The notes beneath the pieces were generated by a model, which was not told where the DNA came from, ran no database searches, and saw nothing but the letters and a program-made list of their open reading frames with translations. From contig CAAEUE010000014.1 of NCBI GenBank assembly GCA_900759015.1, forward strand, positions 32,943 to 96,942: DNA of 64,000 nucleotides, read 5' to 3'. This document shows, in pieces, positions 1-8,697 of the stretch. This DNA comes from Clostridia bacterium (GTDB lineage Bacteria; Bacillota; Clostridia; TANB77; CAG-508). The translations under genes and the position numbers were made by a program. Every line of letters starts with the position of its first letter. Position 1 is the first letter of the stretch.

Positions 1-804
1 TTTAGATAAATTTTCAAATCCAAACTCGACATTGCTTATATTCAAAACTATTAGTGTAGTAAAGTTTAAAATAAATATAGAAACAGGATTTAGTAAAAAA
101 GATAAAATAGTTGCAAGTTTATTATAGATATATGTTAGATTATTTACTTTATCAAATTTTGTTTTTTCTGTATTTTGTGTTACAAAACTACGAATTAATT
201 TAATATTAGTTAAGTTTTCTTTTATTCTTAAGGTTAGCTTGTCTAACTGTAAATTAGCTTTTTGATAAATTTTACTCGCAGATTTTGCAATTATCAAAAT
301 TACTAGAAATAGTATAATACTTGCTACAAGAACATTTATTGCAATTTGTATGTTTATTAATGAAATCATAATAATTGAGCCAATAAAAATAAATGGAACT
401 CTTATTACTAATCTTATAAACATAGCAATTCCTGTTTCTAAATTAGTAACATCATTAATAATTCGATTTACTATGGCAGAACTACCAATGCTATTTAATT
501 TATTAGAAGGAACTTTTTGAATATGAGCAAATAATTTTTCGCGTAAAGTTTTGCTATATCCTTGCGAAGTAATTGCAGCTATGTATTGCGCACTACAAGC
601 GAAAATAAGTCCTAATAATACAAGTATAATTAATCCAATAGAGTAATATATAAGCTCTGTAGAAGAAAATCTATTATAATTATCAATAAAAAAGGCAATA
701 ATGATTGGCAATAGTACTTCTATTATTGCTTCTAATAATTTTAATATTGGTCCAACTATTAAATTTACTTTATATTTTTTTAAATATTTTAATAATGTCT
801 TCAT
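1..804 (-). CDS. ABC transporter transmembrane subunit (partial, N-terminal 268 residues)
   Basis: Read from an ATG at 804-802, preceded on the minus strand by the ribosome site AAAGGA. The frame stays open to the window edge, so the C-terminus, including the expected ATP-binding domain, is missing. The visible part has the layout of a type IV ABC exporter membrane domain: a basic N-terminus, paired hydrophobic helices at about residues 15-35 and 48-70, a second cluster at about 130-175, and long amphipathic loops between. The loop RIINDVTNLETG resembles the coupling-helix region of half-transporters. It probably works as a homo- or heterodimeric exporter in the cytoplasmic membrane. The substrate cannot be inferred. 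The family call is good; specificity is unknown. Confidence 0.8.
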   Translation of the reverse strand, partial: MKTLLKYLKKYKVNLIVGPILKLLEAIIEVLLPIIIAFFIDNYNRFSSTELIYYSIGLIILVLLGLIFACSAQYIAAITSQGYSKTLREKLFAHIQKVPSNKLNSIGSSAIVNRIINDVTNLETGIAMFIRLVIRVPFIFIGSIIMISLINIQIAINVLVASIILFLVILIIAKSASKIYQKANLQLDKLTLRIKENLTNIKLIRSFVTQNTEKTKFDKVNNLTYIYNKLATILSFLLNPVSIFILNFTTLIVLNISNVEFGFENLSK

Positions 805-955
805 AAACTAAATCCTTTCGTAACTTGTAAAGTCAAAATTATTATATCATTAAAACAATAAAAATATGTAGTTATTTCATATAAAAAAATACATATATAA
901 GTGGACATTTTGTAGTATATAATATAAAATGTACTATAGATTTAGGAGGAAAAAG

Positions 956-1708
956 ATGAAAGCTTTAGTTACAGGTGCATCATCAGGAATAGGTGAAGAA
1001 ATAGCTAAAGAATTAAGTAAAAAAGGATATGATATAATTCTTGTAGCTAGAAACGAAGAAAAATTAAAAGAAGTTGCCTCAAAGATAAAAACCAATACCA
1101 GAATAATAACTATGGATTTATCTAATAAAGAAAATTGTGAAAAGCTATATGAAGAAACAAAAAATGAAGACATAGATATCTTAATAAATAATGCAGGTTT
1201 TGGTGTTCACGGAAAATTTTGTGATACAGATTTAGATAAAGAAGTGCAAATGATAGAAACAAATATAACTGCAGTTCATATTTTAATGAAATTATTTTTA
1301 AAAGATATGATAAAGAAAAATAGTGGATATATTTTGAATGTTGCTTCTATGGCAGCTTTTGGACCAGGTCCATTAATGAGTGCATATTATGCTTCAAAAG
1401 CATATGTTTATAGATTATCACAAGGAGTAAAAACAGAACTTAAAAAGAATAATTCAAAGGTTAAAATTTCGGTATTATGTCCAGGACCTGTAAGGACAAA
1501 TTTTAATAAAGTAGCGGGAGTAGATTTTGCAGCACCATCATTAAGTAGTGAATATGTTGCAAAATATGCAGTAAAGAAAATGCTAAAAAATAAATTTACA
1601 ATAGTTCCTGGTACTTTTATGAAAATAACTAGATTTTTCGAGAAAATAACTCCACATAATTTAGTAAGCAATGTTTCATATTTTGTAAATTACCGTAAAG
1701 ATAAATGA
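956..1708 (+). CDS. Short-chain dehydrogenase/reductase
   Basis: A 250-residue classical SDR. The start at 956 is chosen because AGGAGG lies 6 bases upstream; a longer in-frame ATG at 929 has no ribosome site and adds nine residues the family does not need. The sequence shows the glycine-rich nucleotide-binding motif TGASSGIG (residues 6-13), NNAG (78-81), a catalytic Ser at about 131, and YYASK (144-148) supplying the Tyr-x3-Lys pair. It is an NAD(P)H-dependent oxidoreductase, probably cytoplasmic and of the YqjQ/DltE-like short-chain type. The substrate is not predictable. It is followed by a REP-like hairpin and then a phosphoesterase gene, with no obvious functional link. Confidence 0.88.
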   Translation: MKALVTGASSGIGEEIAKELSKKGYDIILVARNEEKLKEVASKIKTNTRIITMDLSNKENCEKLYEETKNEDIDILINNAGFGVHGKFCDTDLDKEVQMIETNITAVHILMKLFLKDMIKKNSGYILNVASMAAFGPGPLMSAYYASKAYVYRLSQGVKTELKKNNSKVKISVLCPGPVRTNFNKVAGVDFAAPSLSSEYVAKYAVKKMLKNKFTIVPGTFMKITRFFEKITPHNLVSNVSYFVNYRKDK

Positions 1709-1733
1709 ACTTTAGGGACGGGGTTAAAAGTTC
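1706..1733. repeat. REP-like hairpin, GAACTTTA-arm variant
   Basis: A palindromic intergenic element with arms TGAACTTTA and TTAAAAGTTCA around the loop GGGACGGGG. The same arms and loop core recur at 23876-23902 and 47704-47735, and the loop core recurs with other arms elsewhere in the window. Confidence 0.7.
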
Positions 1734-1783
1734 AAAAATAGCGATTTTATTTGCAATACTAAGTAAAATAAAGGAGAAAAATT

Positions 1784-2338
1784 ATGAAATTAATGTTTGC
1801 ATCAGATATACATGGAAATGCATATTTTTGTAATAAACTTAAAGAGGCATATAATAAAGAACAACCAGAAAAACTAATTTTATTAGGAGATTTACTATAT
1901 AATAAATCGCTTCTATCATTTGGAAGAAATAACGAAAGACAGAAAACAGCTGGAATTCTGAATGACTTAATGGATTATATAATTGCAGTAAGAGGAAACT
2001 GTGATACAGATTTAGACCAAGCATTATTATATTTTCCAATAATGAGTGATTATAAAAAATTAAATGTTGATGGATATGAAATTTTCATAACACATGGCCA
2101 TTTATATAATAAATATCATTTACCACCTTCAGATAAAAAGGTGATTTTAATACATGGACATACACATGTACCATGTATAGAAAATACAAAAGAATATATG
2201 TACCTAAATCCAGGTTCTATATCTGATCCAAGAGAAGGAAATCCTAATACTTATATGATATACGAAAATAAAGAATTTATAATTAAAGATTTAGAAGGGC
2301 ACGAGTTTAAAAGCATAAATTTAGATGAATGCTATTAA
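1784..2338 (+). CDS. YfcE/MJ0936-family metallophosphoesterase
   Basis: A 184-residue calcineurin-like phosphoesterase of the small YfcE phosphodiesterase type. The metal-binding motifs are in the expected order: DIHGN (8-12), GDLLYN (35-40), RGNCD mid-protein, and GHTHVP towards the C-terminus. E. coli YfcE hydrolyses model phosphodiesters with Mn2+, but the physiological substrate is unresolved. The start at 1784 has AAAGGAG just upstream. Its last 14 bases overlap the next gene, so the two are translationally coupled. The family is confident; the substrate is unknown. Confidence 0.88.
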   Translation: MKLMFASDIHGNAYFCNKLKEAYNKEQPEKLILLGDLLYNKSLLSFGRNNERQKTAGILNDLMDYIIAVRGNCDTDLDQALLYFPIMSDYKKLNVDGYEIFITHGHLYNKYHLPPSDKKVILIHGHTHVPCIENTKEYMYLNPGSISDPREGNPNTYMIYENKEFIIKDLEGHEFKSINLDECY

Positions 2339-2849
2339 TTATGATAAGATAAAATATCATATAGTATATGGAAAAGTAAAAAATTTATATATTCATATAA
2401 AAAATGGTGAAGTAATAGTAAAAGCACCTAGGTTTATTACTAAAAAATACATAGATGAGATTGTAGAACAAAAAAGAAATTGGATATTAAAAAAGCTAGA
2501 AGAAAGTAAAAATGAAACCAAAGAAAGAGAATATACTAAAAAAGATATAGATAATTTAAAAACTAAATTAGAATATATTTTTCCGGAATTAATAAAACAA
2601 ACAAATTTAGTTCCAAACAAGATAAGAATTAGAAACATAAAATACGCTTGGGGAAGTTGCTCAAGTAATAAGAATATAACAATAAATTTGAAGCTGGTTG
2701 ATAAATCAGAAGAGGAAATAAAATATGTCGTATTACATGAATTATGTCATTTAAAATATATGAATCATTCAGATAAATTTTGGAACTTAGTAGAAAAATA
2801 TATGCCTAATTATAAAGAGATTAGAAAACAATTAAAAAACAATAGATAA
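2325..2849 (+). CDS. YgjP-like (DUF45) zinc metallopeptidase-domain protein
   Basis: A 174-residue protein. It carries the zincin signature HELCH (H138, E139, H142) followed by NHSDKFW, which supplies the third metal ligand His148. This is the layout of the YgjP/DUF45 (M48-like) family, of which this is a typical length. The N-terminal half is charged and beta-rich, as in YgjP. The start overlaps the upstream phosphoesterase by 14 bases and no separate ribosome site is needed. Members often sit beside restriction or hydrolase genes, but the cellular substrate is not known. The protein has no signal peptide and is probably cytoplasmic. Confidence 0.85.
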   Translation: MNAINYDKIKYHIVYGKVKNLYIHIKNGEVIVKAPRFITKKYIDEIVEQKRNWILKKLEESKNETKEREYTKKDIDNLKTKLEYIFPELIKQTNLVPNKIRIRNIKYAWGSCSSNKNITINLKLVDKSEEEIKYVVLHELCHLKYMNHSDKFWNLVEKYMPNYKEIRKQLKNNR

Positions 2850-2865
2850 GACAGGAGATACAAAA

Positions 2866-4365
2866 ATGATAAGTTCAAAAGATGGAATAATAGGTTTTGC
2901 AATAGGGGATGCAATGGGAGTTCCAGTAGAATTTACCAACAGGGAAAAACTAATGAGAAATCCTATAACTTCAATGGAAGGCTTTATGAGCCATAATGTT
3001 CCAAAGGGGACTTGGTCAGATGATACATCTATGACAATCGCCACAATGGATTCAATAATTAACTCTAATGGAGATATTATAGCAAATGATATGGCAAATA
3101 GATTTTTAGAGTGGATGGAAAAGGGAGAATATACACCTGGTGGAAAAATTGTTGATATAGATAGGACAACTTTAAGGGCACTAGGTAAATATAAAACAAC
3201 AAGAAGAAGTGCTGTAAATTGTGGATGTACAAGTAATACAGATAATGGTAATGGTTCATTAATGAGAATGTTACCAATAGTGTATTATTCATATTTAAAT
3301 TGGCTAGAGCAAGATAAAATTTTAAAATTAGTTGCTGGTATATCATCAATTACACATGCAAATGAGCTAGTAATTATGGGTTGTTATATGTATGTTAATT
3401 ATGCCATTGAATTATTAAATACTAATAACAGAAAGGCAGCATATTCTAAAATTCAAAATTTAGATTATTCGATGTTTTCTATGCCAACAATAAGAGCGTA
3501 TACTAGAATTTTAGATCATGAAATTTACCATTATGGTATAGACGAAATAAAGTCATCAAGTTATATAGTAGATACTTTAGAAGCTATTTTATGGGTACTT
3601 ATAAATACAGATACATATAATCAAGCAATAATTGGAGCTATCAATTTGGGTAGTGATACAGATACAATTGCAGCATGTACAGGAGGTTTAGCTGGAATTA
3701 TTTATGGTATAAAAAGTATTAATTCAGATTGGAAAATTGATTTGCGTAAATATGCTGAGCTTATAGAACTTTGTGAAAAGTTTGATGAAATATTATATAA
3801 ATTAAATGGAAAAGAAATTAATAGTAACTCTATAAATAAAAATGATGTATTAAGAAGAATAGAAATTGTAAATGAAGATATAACTGTAGTTCCAGCAGAT
3901 GCGTTAGTTTGTGCCAATACATCTGGTAATTTAGGTAGAGGTGGAGAAGGCACTATATTTTCTAGAGCTGGTATAGAGTTAGAAAACAAATGTAAAGAAT
4001 TTGATGAATTAAGTAGAGGACAAGCTAAAGTAACAAGAGCATATAAAATAGATACAAAGTATATTATTCATACAGTAGTACCAAAGTGGTATGATGAGAG
4101 TGAAACAAATCAGAATGAGATACTTGAAGAATGCTATAAAAATATTTTTAAAATTTCAGCAGATTATGATATTAAAAGTATAGCAATTCCTACTTTAGGA
4201 ATTGGTGCTTGTAGTGCGCCAGTAGATGTTGCAGTTAAAATTGCAATTGATGGTATAATAAATAACTTCTTTAGAAATCCTGATATAGATAAAATTTACA
4301 TAGTTTGCAATGATTCTAGAATACAAAGAACATATATAGAATATTTAAACAGTTTATTAGATTAA
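2866..4365 (+). CDS. ADP-ribosylglycohydrolase-macrodomain fusion
   Basis: A 499-residue two-domain protein. Residues 1-300 are an ADP-ribosylglycohydrolase (DraG/ARH): GFAIGDAMGVPVEF near the start, the metal-binding SDDTSM at 51-56, and GSDTDTIAA at 262-270, which supplies the second group of Asp ligands. Residues 325-499 form a macrodomain: a diverged ADP-ribose-binding loop at 348-362 (CANTSGNLGRGGEG in place of the usual NAAN..GGG), the RAY...HTVVP strand, and TLGIGACSAP at 443-452. Both families are known to remove or bind ADP-ribose, so the protein probably reverses ADP-ribosylation of proteins, nucleic acids or small molecules. It starts 17 bases after the metallopeptidase gene with AGGAG upstream, and ends in a strong terminator. 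No ADP-ribosyltransferase is visible nearby. Confidence 0.88.
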   Translation: MISSKDGIIGFAIGDAMGVPVEFTNREKLMRNPITSMEGFMSHNVPKGTWSDDTSMTIATMDSIINSNGDIIANDMANRFLEWMEKGEYTPGGKIVDIDRTTLRALGKYKTTRRSAVNCGCTSNTDNGNGSLMRMLPIVYYSYLNWLEQDKILKLVAGISSITHANELVIMGCYMYVNYAIELLNTNNRKAAYSKIQNLDYSMFSMPTIRAYTRILDHEIYHYGIDEIKSSSYIVDTLEAILWVLINTDTYNQAIIGAINLGSDTDTIAACTGGLAGIIYGIKSINSDWKIDLRKYAELIELCEKFDEILYKLNGKEINSNSINKNDVLRRIEIVNEDITVVPADALVCANTSGNLGRGGEGTIFSRAGIELENKCKEFDELSRGQAKVTRAYKIDTKYIIHTVVPKWYDESETNQNEILEECYKNIFKISADYDIKSIAIPTLGIGACSAPVDVAVKIAIDGIINNFFRNPDIDKIYIVCNDSRIQRTYIEYLNSLLD

Positions 4366-4406
4366 AAAACTTGGTAGTAGATGTTTTTTCTACTGCCAAG
4401 TTTTTT
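4364..4406 (+). terminator. Rho-independent terminator after the ADP-ribosylglycohydrolase gene
   Basis: Arms AAAACTTGGTAGTAGA and CTACTGCCAAGTTTT followed by a T-run, immediately after the stop codon at 4365. Confidence 0.85.
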
Positions 4407-4413
4407 GTGCATC

Positions 4414-4524
4414 GGGAACAAGGGACGTTGCTAAAATCCCTATTTCTATAAAATAGGGATTTTAGCGGTTTATATGAAAACAAAAAAAGCAAATAGGGAA
4501 AAAAGGAACGTCCCAAAATCCCTA
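4414..4524. repeat. REP-like repeat cluster (GGGATTT-arm variant)
   Basis: It contains GGGACGTTGC followed by AAAATCCC, a perfect long hairpin at 4430-4466 (arms GCTAAAATCCCTATTT and its complement), and an inverted copy, GGAACGTCCC, near 4505. It lies between convergent genes, the fusion on plus and the dGTPase on minus. Confidence 0.75.
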
Positions 4525-4532
4525 CAAAAATC

Positions 4533-5738
4533 CTAATATTTTACAATATCATTATATGTTTCTATTGCATAACTATCTGTCATACCAGAAATATATGTAA
4601 TAATAGCTGTTTGATAGTCTTTAATATTATTCATATCATATAAAATTTTATTTTTTAAATGAGTTCTATCAGTTTCTATATTCCAATAACAAGAAATCCA
4701 TTTTATAAAAGTATCTATTACTTTAGTATAAAAAGGTTTAATACTGTTTAATTTTTCTAAAGTATTCATACCATCATAACATTCATTTAAAGTATTAAAT
4801 ATTTCGTTTAATACAAGACTAAAATATCTTTCTGAAGGTTTCATACATTTGTGCTTATAGATATATTTGTAATTAAATTGTTTTAATCTTTTTATTTTTT
4901 CAAATGTAGTTTCAGAAAATTTTAAACCTTCTTCTATAGAGGAATTTATACATAAATCAGCGATTAAATCACCTATAATGTTAGTATTGTTTAGATTTGC
5001 AGATTTAGGAAGAGCTAACAAATTATATAATTCGTCTAAATTACTATTTAATATTCCCATAGATATTGCATCTTCTATATCTCTACCCAAATATGAAATT
5101 TTATCAGAAATTTTTACAACACAGGCTTCCCAAGTATATGGAGCATATTGGTTAAGATTTATATAATCTTTTTCTAAATTGATAAATTCACTTCTAGGTT
5201 TTAAAGAAATTTCATCAATTTCACCACAGTGAGATATAATACCATCTCTTACTGCATATGTTAAGTTTAGATTTTTTTCTTCATTATTAACATTTGTTAG
5301 TAATTCTATATTATCAACAAAATTTAAACCATTTCTTTCATGCCAAAAAGATTCTAAACCATTTTCCATACAGATTTTATTTAAAATTTGTTCACCTTTA
5401 TGTCCAAAAGGGCTATGACCAATATCGTGTGATATAGAAATAGCTCTTGTTAAAGTGGTATTTAAACCTAATGCTTTTGCAATGGTATAACTTGTTGCAT
5501 CAACATTATTTACATGTTCAATACGAGTACAAATATGATCATTTTTTGGTAAAAAGAATACCTGTGTTTTATGCTTTAATCTTCTATAAGCATTACAATA
5601 TATAATTCTGTCATAATCTCTCTCGAAATCAGAGCGTACATCATTTTCTTTTTTATATAATTCATCTTCTCGTGAAATTAAATTACTCCAATTTGGATTA
5701 GATGGAGTAGCAGAAACACTACTAAATTTAAAATCCAT
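4533..5738 (-). CDS. dgt: dGTPase-like HD-domain triphosphohydrolase
   Basis: A 401-residue protein of the deoxyguanosinetriphosphate triphosphohydrolase-like family. The HD-superfamily metal site is visible: H75 in RIEHV, then HDIGHSPFGH (104-113) with the paired His-Asp. The N-terminal stretch YRRLKHKTQVFF is typical of dGTPases. The family cleaves dNTPs to nucleosides and tripolyphosphate, controlling dNTP pools and sometimes restricting phage. The start at 5738 has AGGAGG upstream. It is a single-gene unit converging on the ADP-ribosylglycohydrolase transcript. Whether dGTP is the true substrate cannot be judged from sequence. Confidence 0.88.
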   Translation of the reverse strand: MDFKFSSVSATPSNPNWSNLISREDELYKKENDVRSDFERDYDRIIYCNAYRRLKHKTQVFFLPKNDHICTRIEHVNNVDATSYTIAKALGLNTTLTRAISISHDIGHSPFGHKGEQILNKICMENGLESFWHERNGLNFVDNIELLTNVNNEEKNLNLTYAVRDGIISHCGEIDEISLKPRSEFINLEKDYINLNQYAPYTWEACVVKISDKISYLGRDIEDAISMGILNSNLDELYNLLALPKSANLNNTNIIGDLIADLCINSSIEEGLKFSETTFEKIKRLKQFNYKYIYKHKCMKPSERYFSLVLNEIFNTLNECYDGMNTLEKLNSIKPFYTKVIDTFIKWISCYWNIETDRTHLKNKILYDMNNIKDYQTAIITYISGMTDSYAIETYNDIVKY

Positions 5739-5868
5739 TTAAATACCTCCTATAATTTATATGATAATAGTTTATCAAATATCAAAAGAAAAGTATATGA
5801 AAAATATCAAGTTATATGTTAAAATATAGATAACTTAATATTAGTACATAAGAAAAGGGGGATATGTT

Positions 5869-6231
5869 GTGAATAAAAAGAATATTAGAAAAAAAATAAT
5901 TATAACACTTATTGGATTTATTGCTGTTGTTATATTGGTAACAATGTATATAAATACTTTTGGAATACCTTATCCAAAAGTAATAAAACAAGTAGTAGCA
6001 AATCAATTATTTGGAGATAATTCGTGTCAATGTCCTCCAGCTATTATAGCCGGTCAAGCTTTAACAGAGTGGAGATGTATTATATGTAAGAGAGCAGACA
6101 TACATCCTAACACAGCTGTTCCAGTTTTGTGTAAGAATTGTGCTAATGCGACTAATAGATGTGAACAATGTGGGGGTATTAAAGATTTAGATGTCCAAAA
6201 TGGAAAAGAATATATTAAAGGAGATATATGA
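5869..6231 (+). CDS. Small membrane-anchored zinc-knuckle protein
   Basis: 120 residues from a GTG start with GGGGG seven bases upstream; an ATG at 5864 runs into a stop at once. One N-terminal membrane anchor (about 9-30) follows basic residues. The outer or C-terminal part is cysteine-rich, with CQCP, CIICK, and CKNCANATNRCEQCGG near the end, which look like two treble-clef or zinc-ribbon knuckles. I do not recognise a family. The last knuckle is repeated in another frame straight after the stop (see 6230-6289), suggesting the protein once extended further. Confidence 0.6.
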   Translation: MNKKNIRKKIIITLIGFIAVVILVTMYINTFGIPYPKVIKQVVANQLFGDNSCQCPPAIIAGQALTEWRCIICKRADIHPNTAVPVLCKNCANATNRCEQCGGIKDLDVQNGKEYIKGDI

Positions 6232-6289
6232 TACACTATGTAGTGAGTGTGCTAATGCAACTAATAGATGTGATATATGTAGGGGATAA
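6230..6289 (+). pseudogene. Frame-shifted repeat of the zinc-knuckle module
   Basis: Starting one base off the preceding gene's frame, this stretch encodes LCSECANATNRCDICRG and a stop. It matches the CKNCANATNRCEQCGG module of the upstream gene in nearly every position. It looks like a tandem module copy disconnected by a frameshift, or a tiny separate peptide without its own start. A 23-codon ORF (6292-6363) follows and is not called as a gene. Confidence 0.5.
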
Positions 6290-6362
6290 AAATGTTTGAT
6301 GATAAAACAAGATATGATTATGAACATCATATTTGTGATATTGTATTTAGTTATTATGATTA

Positions 6363-6392
6363 AAAAGTATGTGTTTTTTACGCATACTTTTG
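6363..6392 (+). terminator. Terminator upstream of ctsR
   Basis: Hairpin with arms AAAAGTATGTG and CGCATACTTTT (one G-T pair), followed by a T-rich tract. It insulates the clp operon from the zinc-knuckle gene. Confidence 0.7.
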
Positions 6393-6420
6393 TTATTATT
6401 AAAAAAATTTAAAAAAGTAC

Positions 6421-6528
6421 TTGATTTTTTAAAAAAAGAGAGTATAATATAATTTGTAAAGGTCAAAGAAAGTCAAAGTCAAAGTTAAAAACAAAAATAT
6501 AACTTTGGTTTTAATATTAGAGGTCAAA
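6421..6528 (+). promoter_or_regulatory. ctsR promoter with CtsR operator
   Basis: The -35 TTGATT (6421-6426) and -10 TATAAT (6443-6448) are 16 bases apart. Just downstream, 6461-6477 reads GGTCAAAGAAAGTCAAA, matching the known CtsR heptad direct repeat (GGTCAAA-N3-GGTCAAA type), with a third TCAAAG straight after. A lone GGTCAAA half-site at 6522-6528 abuts the ribosome site of ctsR. The layout predicts autorepression of the whole operon at low temperature and release under heat or protein stress. Confidence 0.88.
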
Positions 6529-6546
6529 GCAAAAGGAAGTGAAAAA

Positions 6547-6996
6547 ATGAGAATATCAGATTTAATAGAAGATTTTATAAAAGATATGTTAAAAACAGAA
6601 GATGAATTAGAAATACAAAGAAATGAACTTGCGGAACATTTTAATTGTGTGCCTTCACAAATAAATTACGTAATATCCACACGATTTAAACCATCACAAG
6701 GTTATTATGTAGAAAGTAGAAGAGGAGGTGGCGGTCACATAACAATTAAAAAGATACATGTAACACAAAGTAATTATCTAATGCATATAATAACAAGCAT
6801 TGGAGATACATTAACATCAAAAGAAGTAGATATTTTCATAAGTAACTTATTATCAGACGAAATTGTGACTAAAAAAGAAGCTAAACTTTTAAAAGTAGCG
6901 ACAAGTGATAATGTACTTAATGTACCTATCGATATAAAAGATAATTTACGAGCAAGAATATTTAAGAACATGTTAATAAATTTAGTAGAAGATTAA
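6547..6996 (+). CDS. ctsR: Transcriptional repressor CtsR
   Basis: 149 residues from the ATG at 6547, which has AAAGGAAG upstream and gives the family's usual MRISDLIEDFI start; an in-frame GTG/ATG extension from 6505 crosses the operator half-site and is rejected. The N-terminal winged helix ends in the glycine-rich wing ESRRGGGGHI, the thermosensing tip in CtsR. The C-terminal helical domain (about 80-149) is where McsB acts. It represses clp genes by binding the heptad repeats found in its own promoter. First gene of a four-gene operon. Confidence 0.95.
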   Translation: MRISDLIEDFIKDMLKTEDELEIQRNELAEHFNCVPSQINYVISTRFKPSQGYYVESRRGGGGHITIKKIHVTQSNYLMHIITSIGDTLTSKEVDIFISNLLSDEIVTKKEAKLLKVATSDNVLNVPIDIKDNLRARIFKNMLINLVED

Positions 6997-7058
6997 TTGG
7001 CAGACGTAATTAGTCACCAACTAAAATTAGAGATTTTAAATTTAAGGAGGTTTTTATT

Positions 7059-7631
7059 ATGAAATGTCAAAATTGTGGTAGAAAAGAAGCAAATGTAAAA
7101 TATACACAAATTATTAATGGTGTAAAAAAAGAAATGAATTTATGCGAGGATTGTGCAAGAGAATTAGGAATAGGAAGAGAACTTAATTTTAATATGTCTA
7201 TGAATTTGCCAAGCTTTTTAGGAGGATTCTTTGATGAATACAATATGGATTCTTTTATTCCAACAATCGGAGCTTTAAGAGAAGAAGGATGCAATACTTG
7301 TGGTACAACATATAATGAATTTGCAAATACAGGATTATTTGGTTGCATGGATTGCTATGATATATTTGCTGATAGATTAGATCCAATATTAAGAAATATA
7401 CAAGGCTCTAACAGACATGTTGGCAGAAAAGCAAAAAGTTTGGATAAATCTATCGTAAAAAATATGGAAGCTAAAAAGAAAGAGTTAGAAAAGGATAAAG
7501 AATCAAAGAAAGAAAATAAGAAGACTAAAGAATCATTAGAAGAAGAATTAAAACAAGCTATTAAAGAAGAAAGATATGAAGATGCAGCCAAAATAAGAGA
7601 TGAAATTAAAAAAATGAATGGTGATAAATAA
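7059..7631 (+). CDS. mcsA: McsA, zinc-binding activator of the McsB arginine kinase
   Basis: 190 residues. The N-terminus has CQNCG and CEDC knuckles, and a second pair (CNTCG, CMDC) follows at about 77-100, so four CxxC motifs as expected for McsA. A lysine/glutamate-rich linker leads to a C-terminal UVR motif (KEERYEDAAKIRDEI) of the kind that contacts ClpC or UvrB-like partners. McsA activates McsB kinase and helps present CtsR and damaged proteins for ClpC-dependent degradation. A strong AAGGAGG precedes the start. It lies between ctsR and mcsB. Confidence 0.94.
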   Translation: MKCQNCGRKEANVKYTQIINGVKKEMNLCEDCARELGIGRELNFNMSMNLPSFLGGFFDEYNMDSFIPTIGALREEGCNTCGTTYNEFANTGLFGCMDCYDIFADRLDPILRNIQGSNRHVGRKAKSLDKSIVKNMEAKKKELEKDKESKKENKKTKESLEEELKQAIKEERYEDAAKIRDEIKKMNGDK

Positions 7632-7666
7632 TAAAATCAGTAATTAATTCTTTAGGAGGGAAAAAT

Positions 7667-8683
7667 ATGCTAAATTGGTATTTACAAAGTGGAAAAGATT
7701 CAGATGTAATAATAAGTTCTAGAATAAGATTAGCAAGAAATATATCAAATTATCCATTTGAAACAAAATGTAATGGAGCAAAAAAAGAAGAAATAACTAA
7801 ATTAATAGAAGAAGCAGTAGCTGGTAACAAATATGGAATTAAGCTTTTAAGGTTAAAAGACATGGATGATGTTACCATTAATAGTTTGATAGAAAAAAGG
7901 TTAATAAGTCCAGACTTTGTAAAAGGCAAAGATGCTGCAAAAGCTATACTAATAAATGATGATGAAAATGTATGTGCAATGATACATACAGATGATCACA
8001 TTAGTTTACAAGTATTTGGAGCAGGTCTAGAGTTAGACAATTTATTAAATCTAATTATTGAGTTAGATGAATATTTAGATGAAAAGTTAAAATTTGCATT
8101 TAACGAAAAATATGGATTTTTAACAGCATGCCCATTAGAGGCAGGAACAGCGATGAAGGCATCTGTAATGGTACATTTACCAGCATTGCAAATTACAGGT
8201 AATATGGGAAAAGTTTTAGAAATAATAAATAATTTTGGTATGAATGTAACAGGAATTCATGGGGAAGGTAGCAAATCCGAAGGCGCATTATATCAAATAT
8301 CTAATAAACAAACTCTAGGAATTTCTGAAAAAGAAATTATAAAGAAATTAAAATTAATAACAGATAAAATAATAGAGCAAGAGAGAATTGCAAGAAAATA
8401 CTTAGGAAAAAATAGGTTAAATTTAGAAGACAGATTATATAGAGATTATGGTATTTTAACAAACTGCAGAAAAATTTCAGAAAGTGAATGTAAGGATTTA
8501 TTATCAACATTAAAATTAGGAACAGATTTAGGAATTGTTAATGAACTAACAGACTTAAAAATAAATAAATTATTATTATATACACAAGACGCAAACTTAC
8601 AAAAATATTTAGGAACAAAATTAGAGGGAATAGATTTAGATGCTAAAAGAGCAGAAATTATTAAAACAATTATAAAAGAGTAA
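7667..8683 (+). CDS. mcsB: Protein arginine kinase McsB
   Basis: 338 residues, within the usual range. It has the phosphagen-kinase-like catalytic domain with SSRIRLARNISNYPF near residues 18-32, which binds nucleotide phosphate, and the conserved block LTACPLEAGTAMKASVMVHL around 150-170. McsB phosphorylates arginines on CtsR and misfolded proteins, marking them for ClpCP. The ribosome site AGGAGGG lies 7 bases before the ATG. clpC begins 15 bases later. Confidence 0.94.
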   Translation: MLNWYLQSGKDSDVIISSRIRLARNISNYPFETKCNGAKKEEITKLIEEAVAGNKYGIKLLRLKDMDDVTINSLIEKRLISPDFVKGKDAAKAILINDDENVCAMIHTDDHISLQVFGAGLELDNLLNLIIELDEYLDEKLKFAFNEKYGFLTACPLEAGTAMKASVMVHLPALQITGNMGKVLEIINNFGMNVTGIHGEGSKSEGALYQISNKQTLGISEKEIIKKLKLITDKIIEQERIARKYLGKNRLNLEDRLYRDYGILTNCRKISESECKDLLSTLKLGTDLGIVNELTDLKINKLLLYTQDANLQKYLGTKLEGIDLDAKRAEIIKTIIKE

Positions 8684-8697
8684 GGAGGTAGATATTT

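Noticed and set aside
6292..6363. 23-codon ORF after the zinc-knuckle module
   Set aside because: Too short, no conserved feature, runs into the terminator; kept only as a note.
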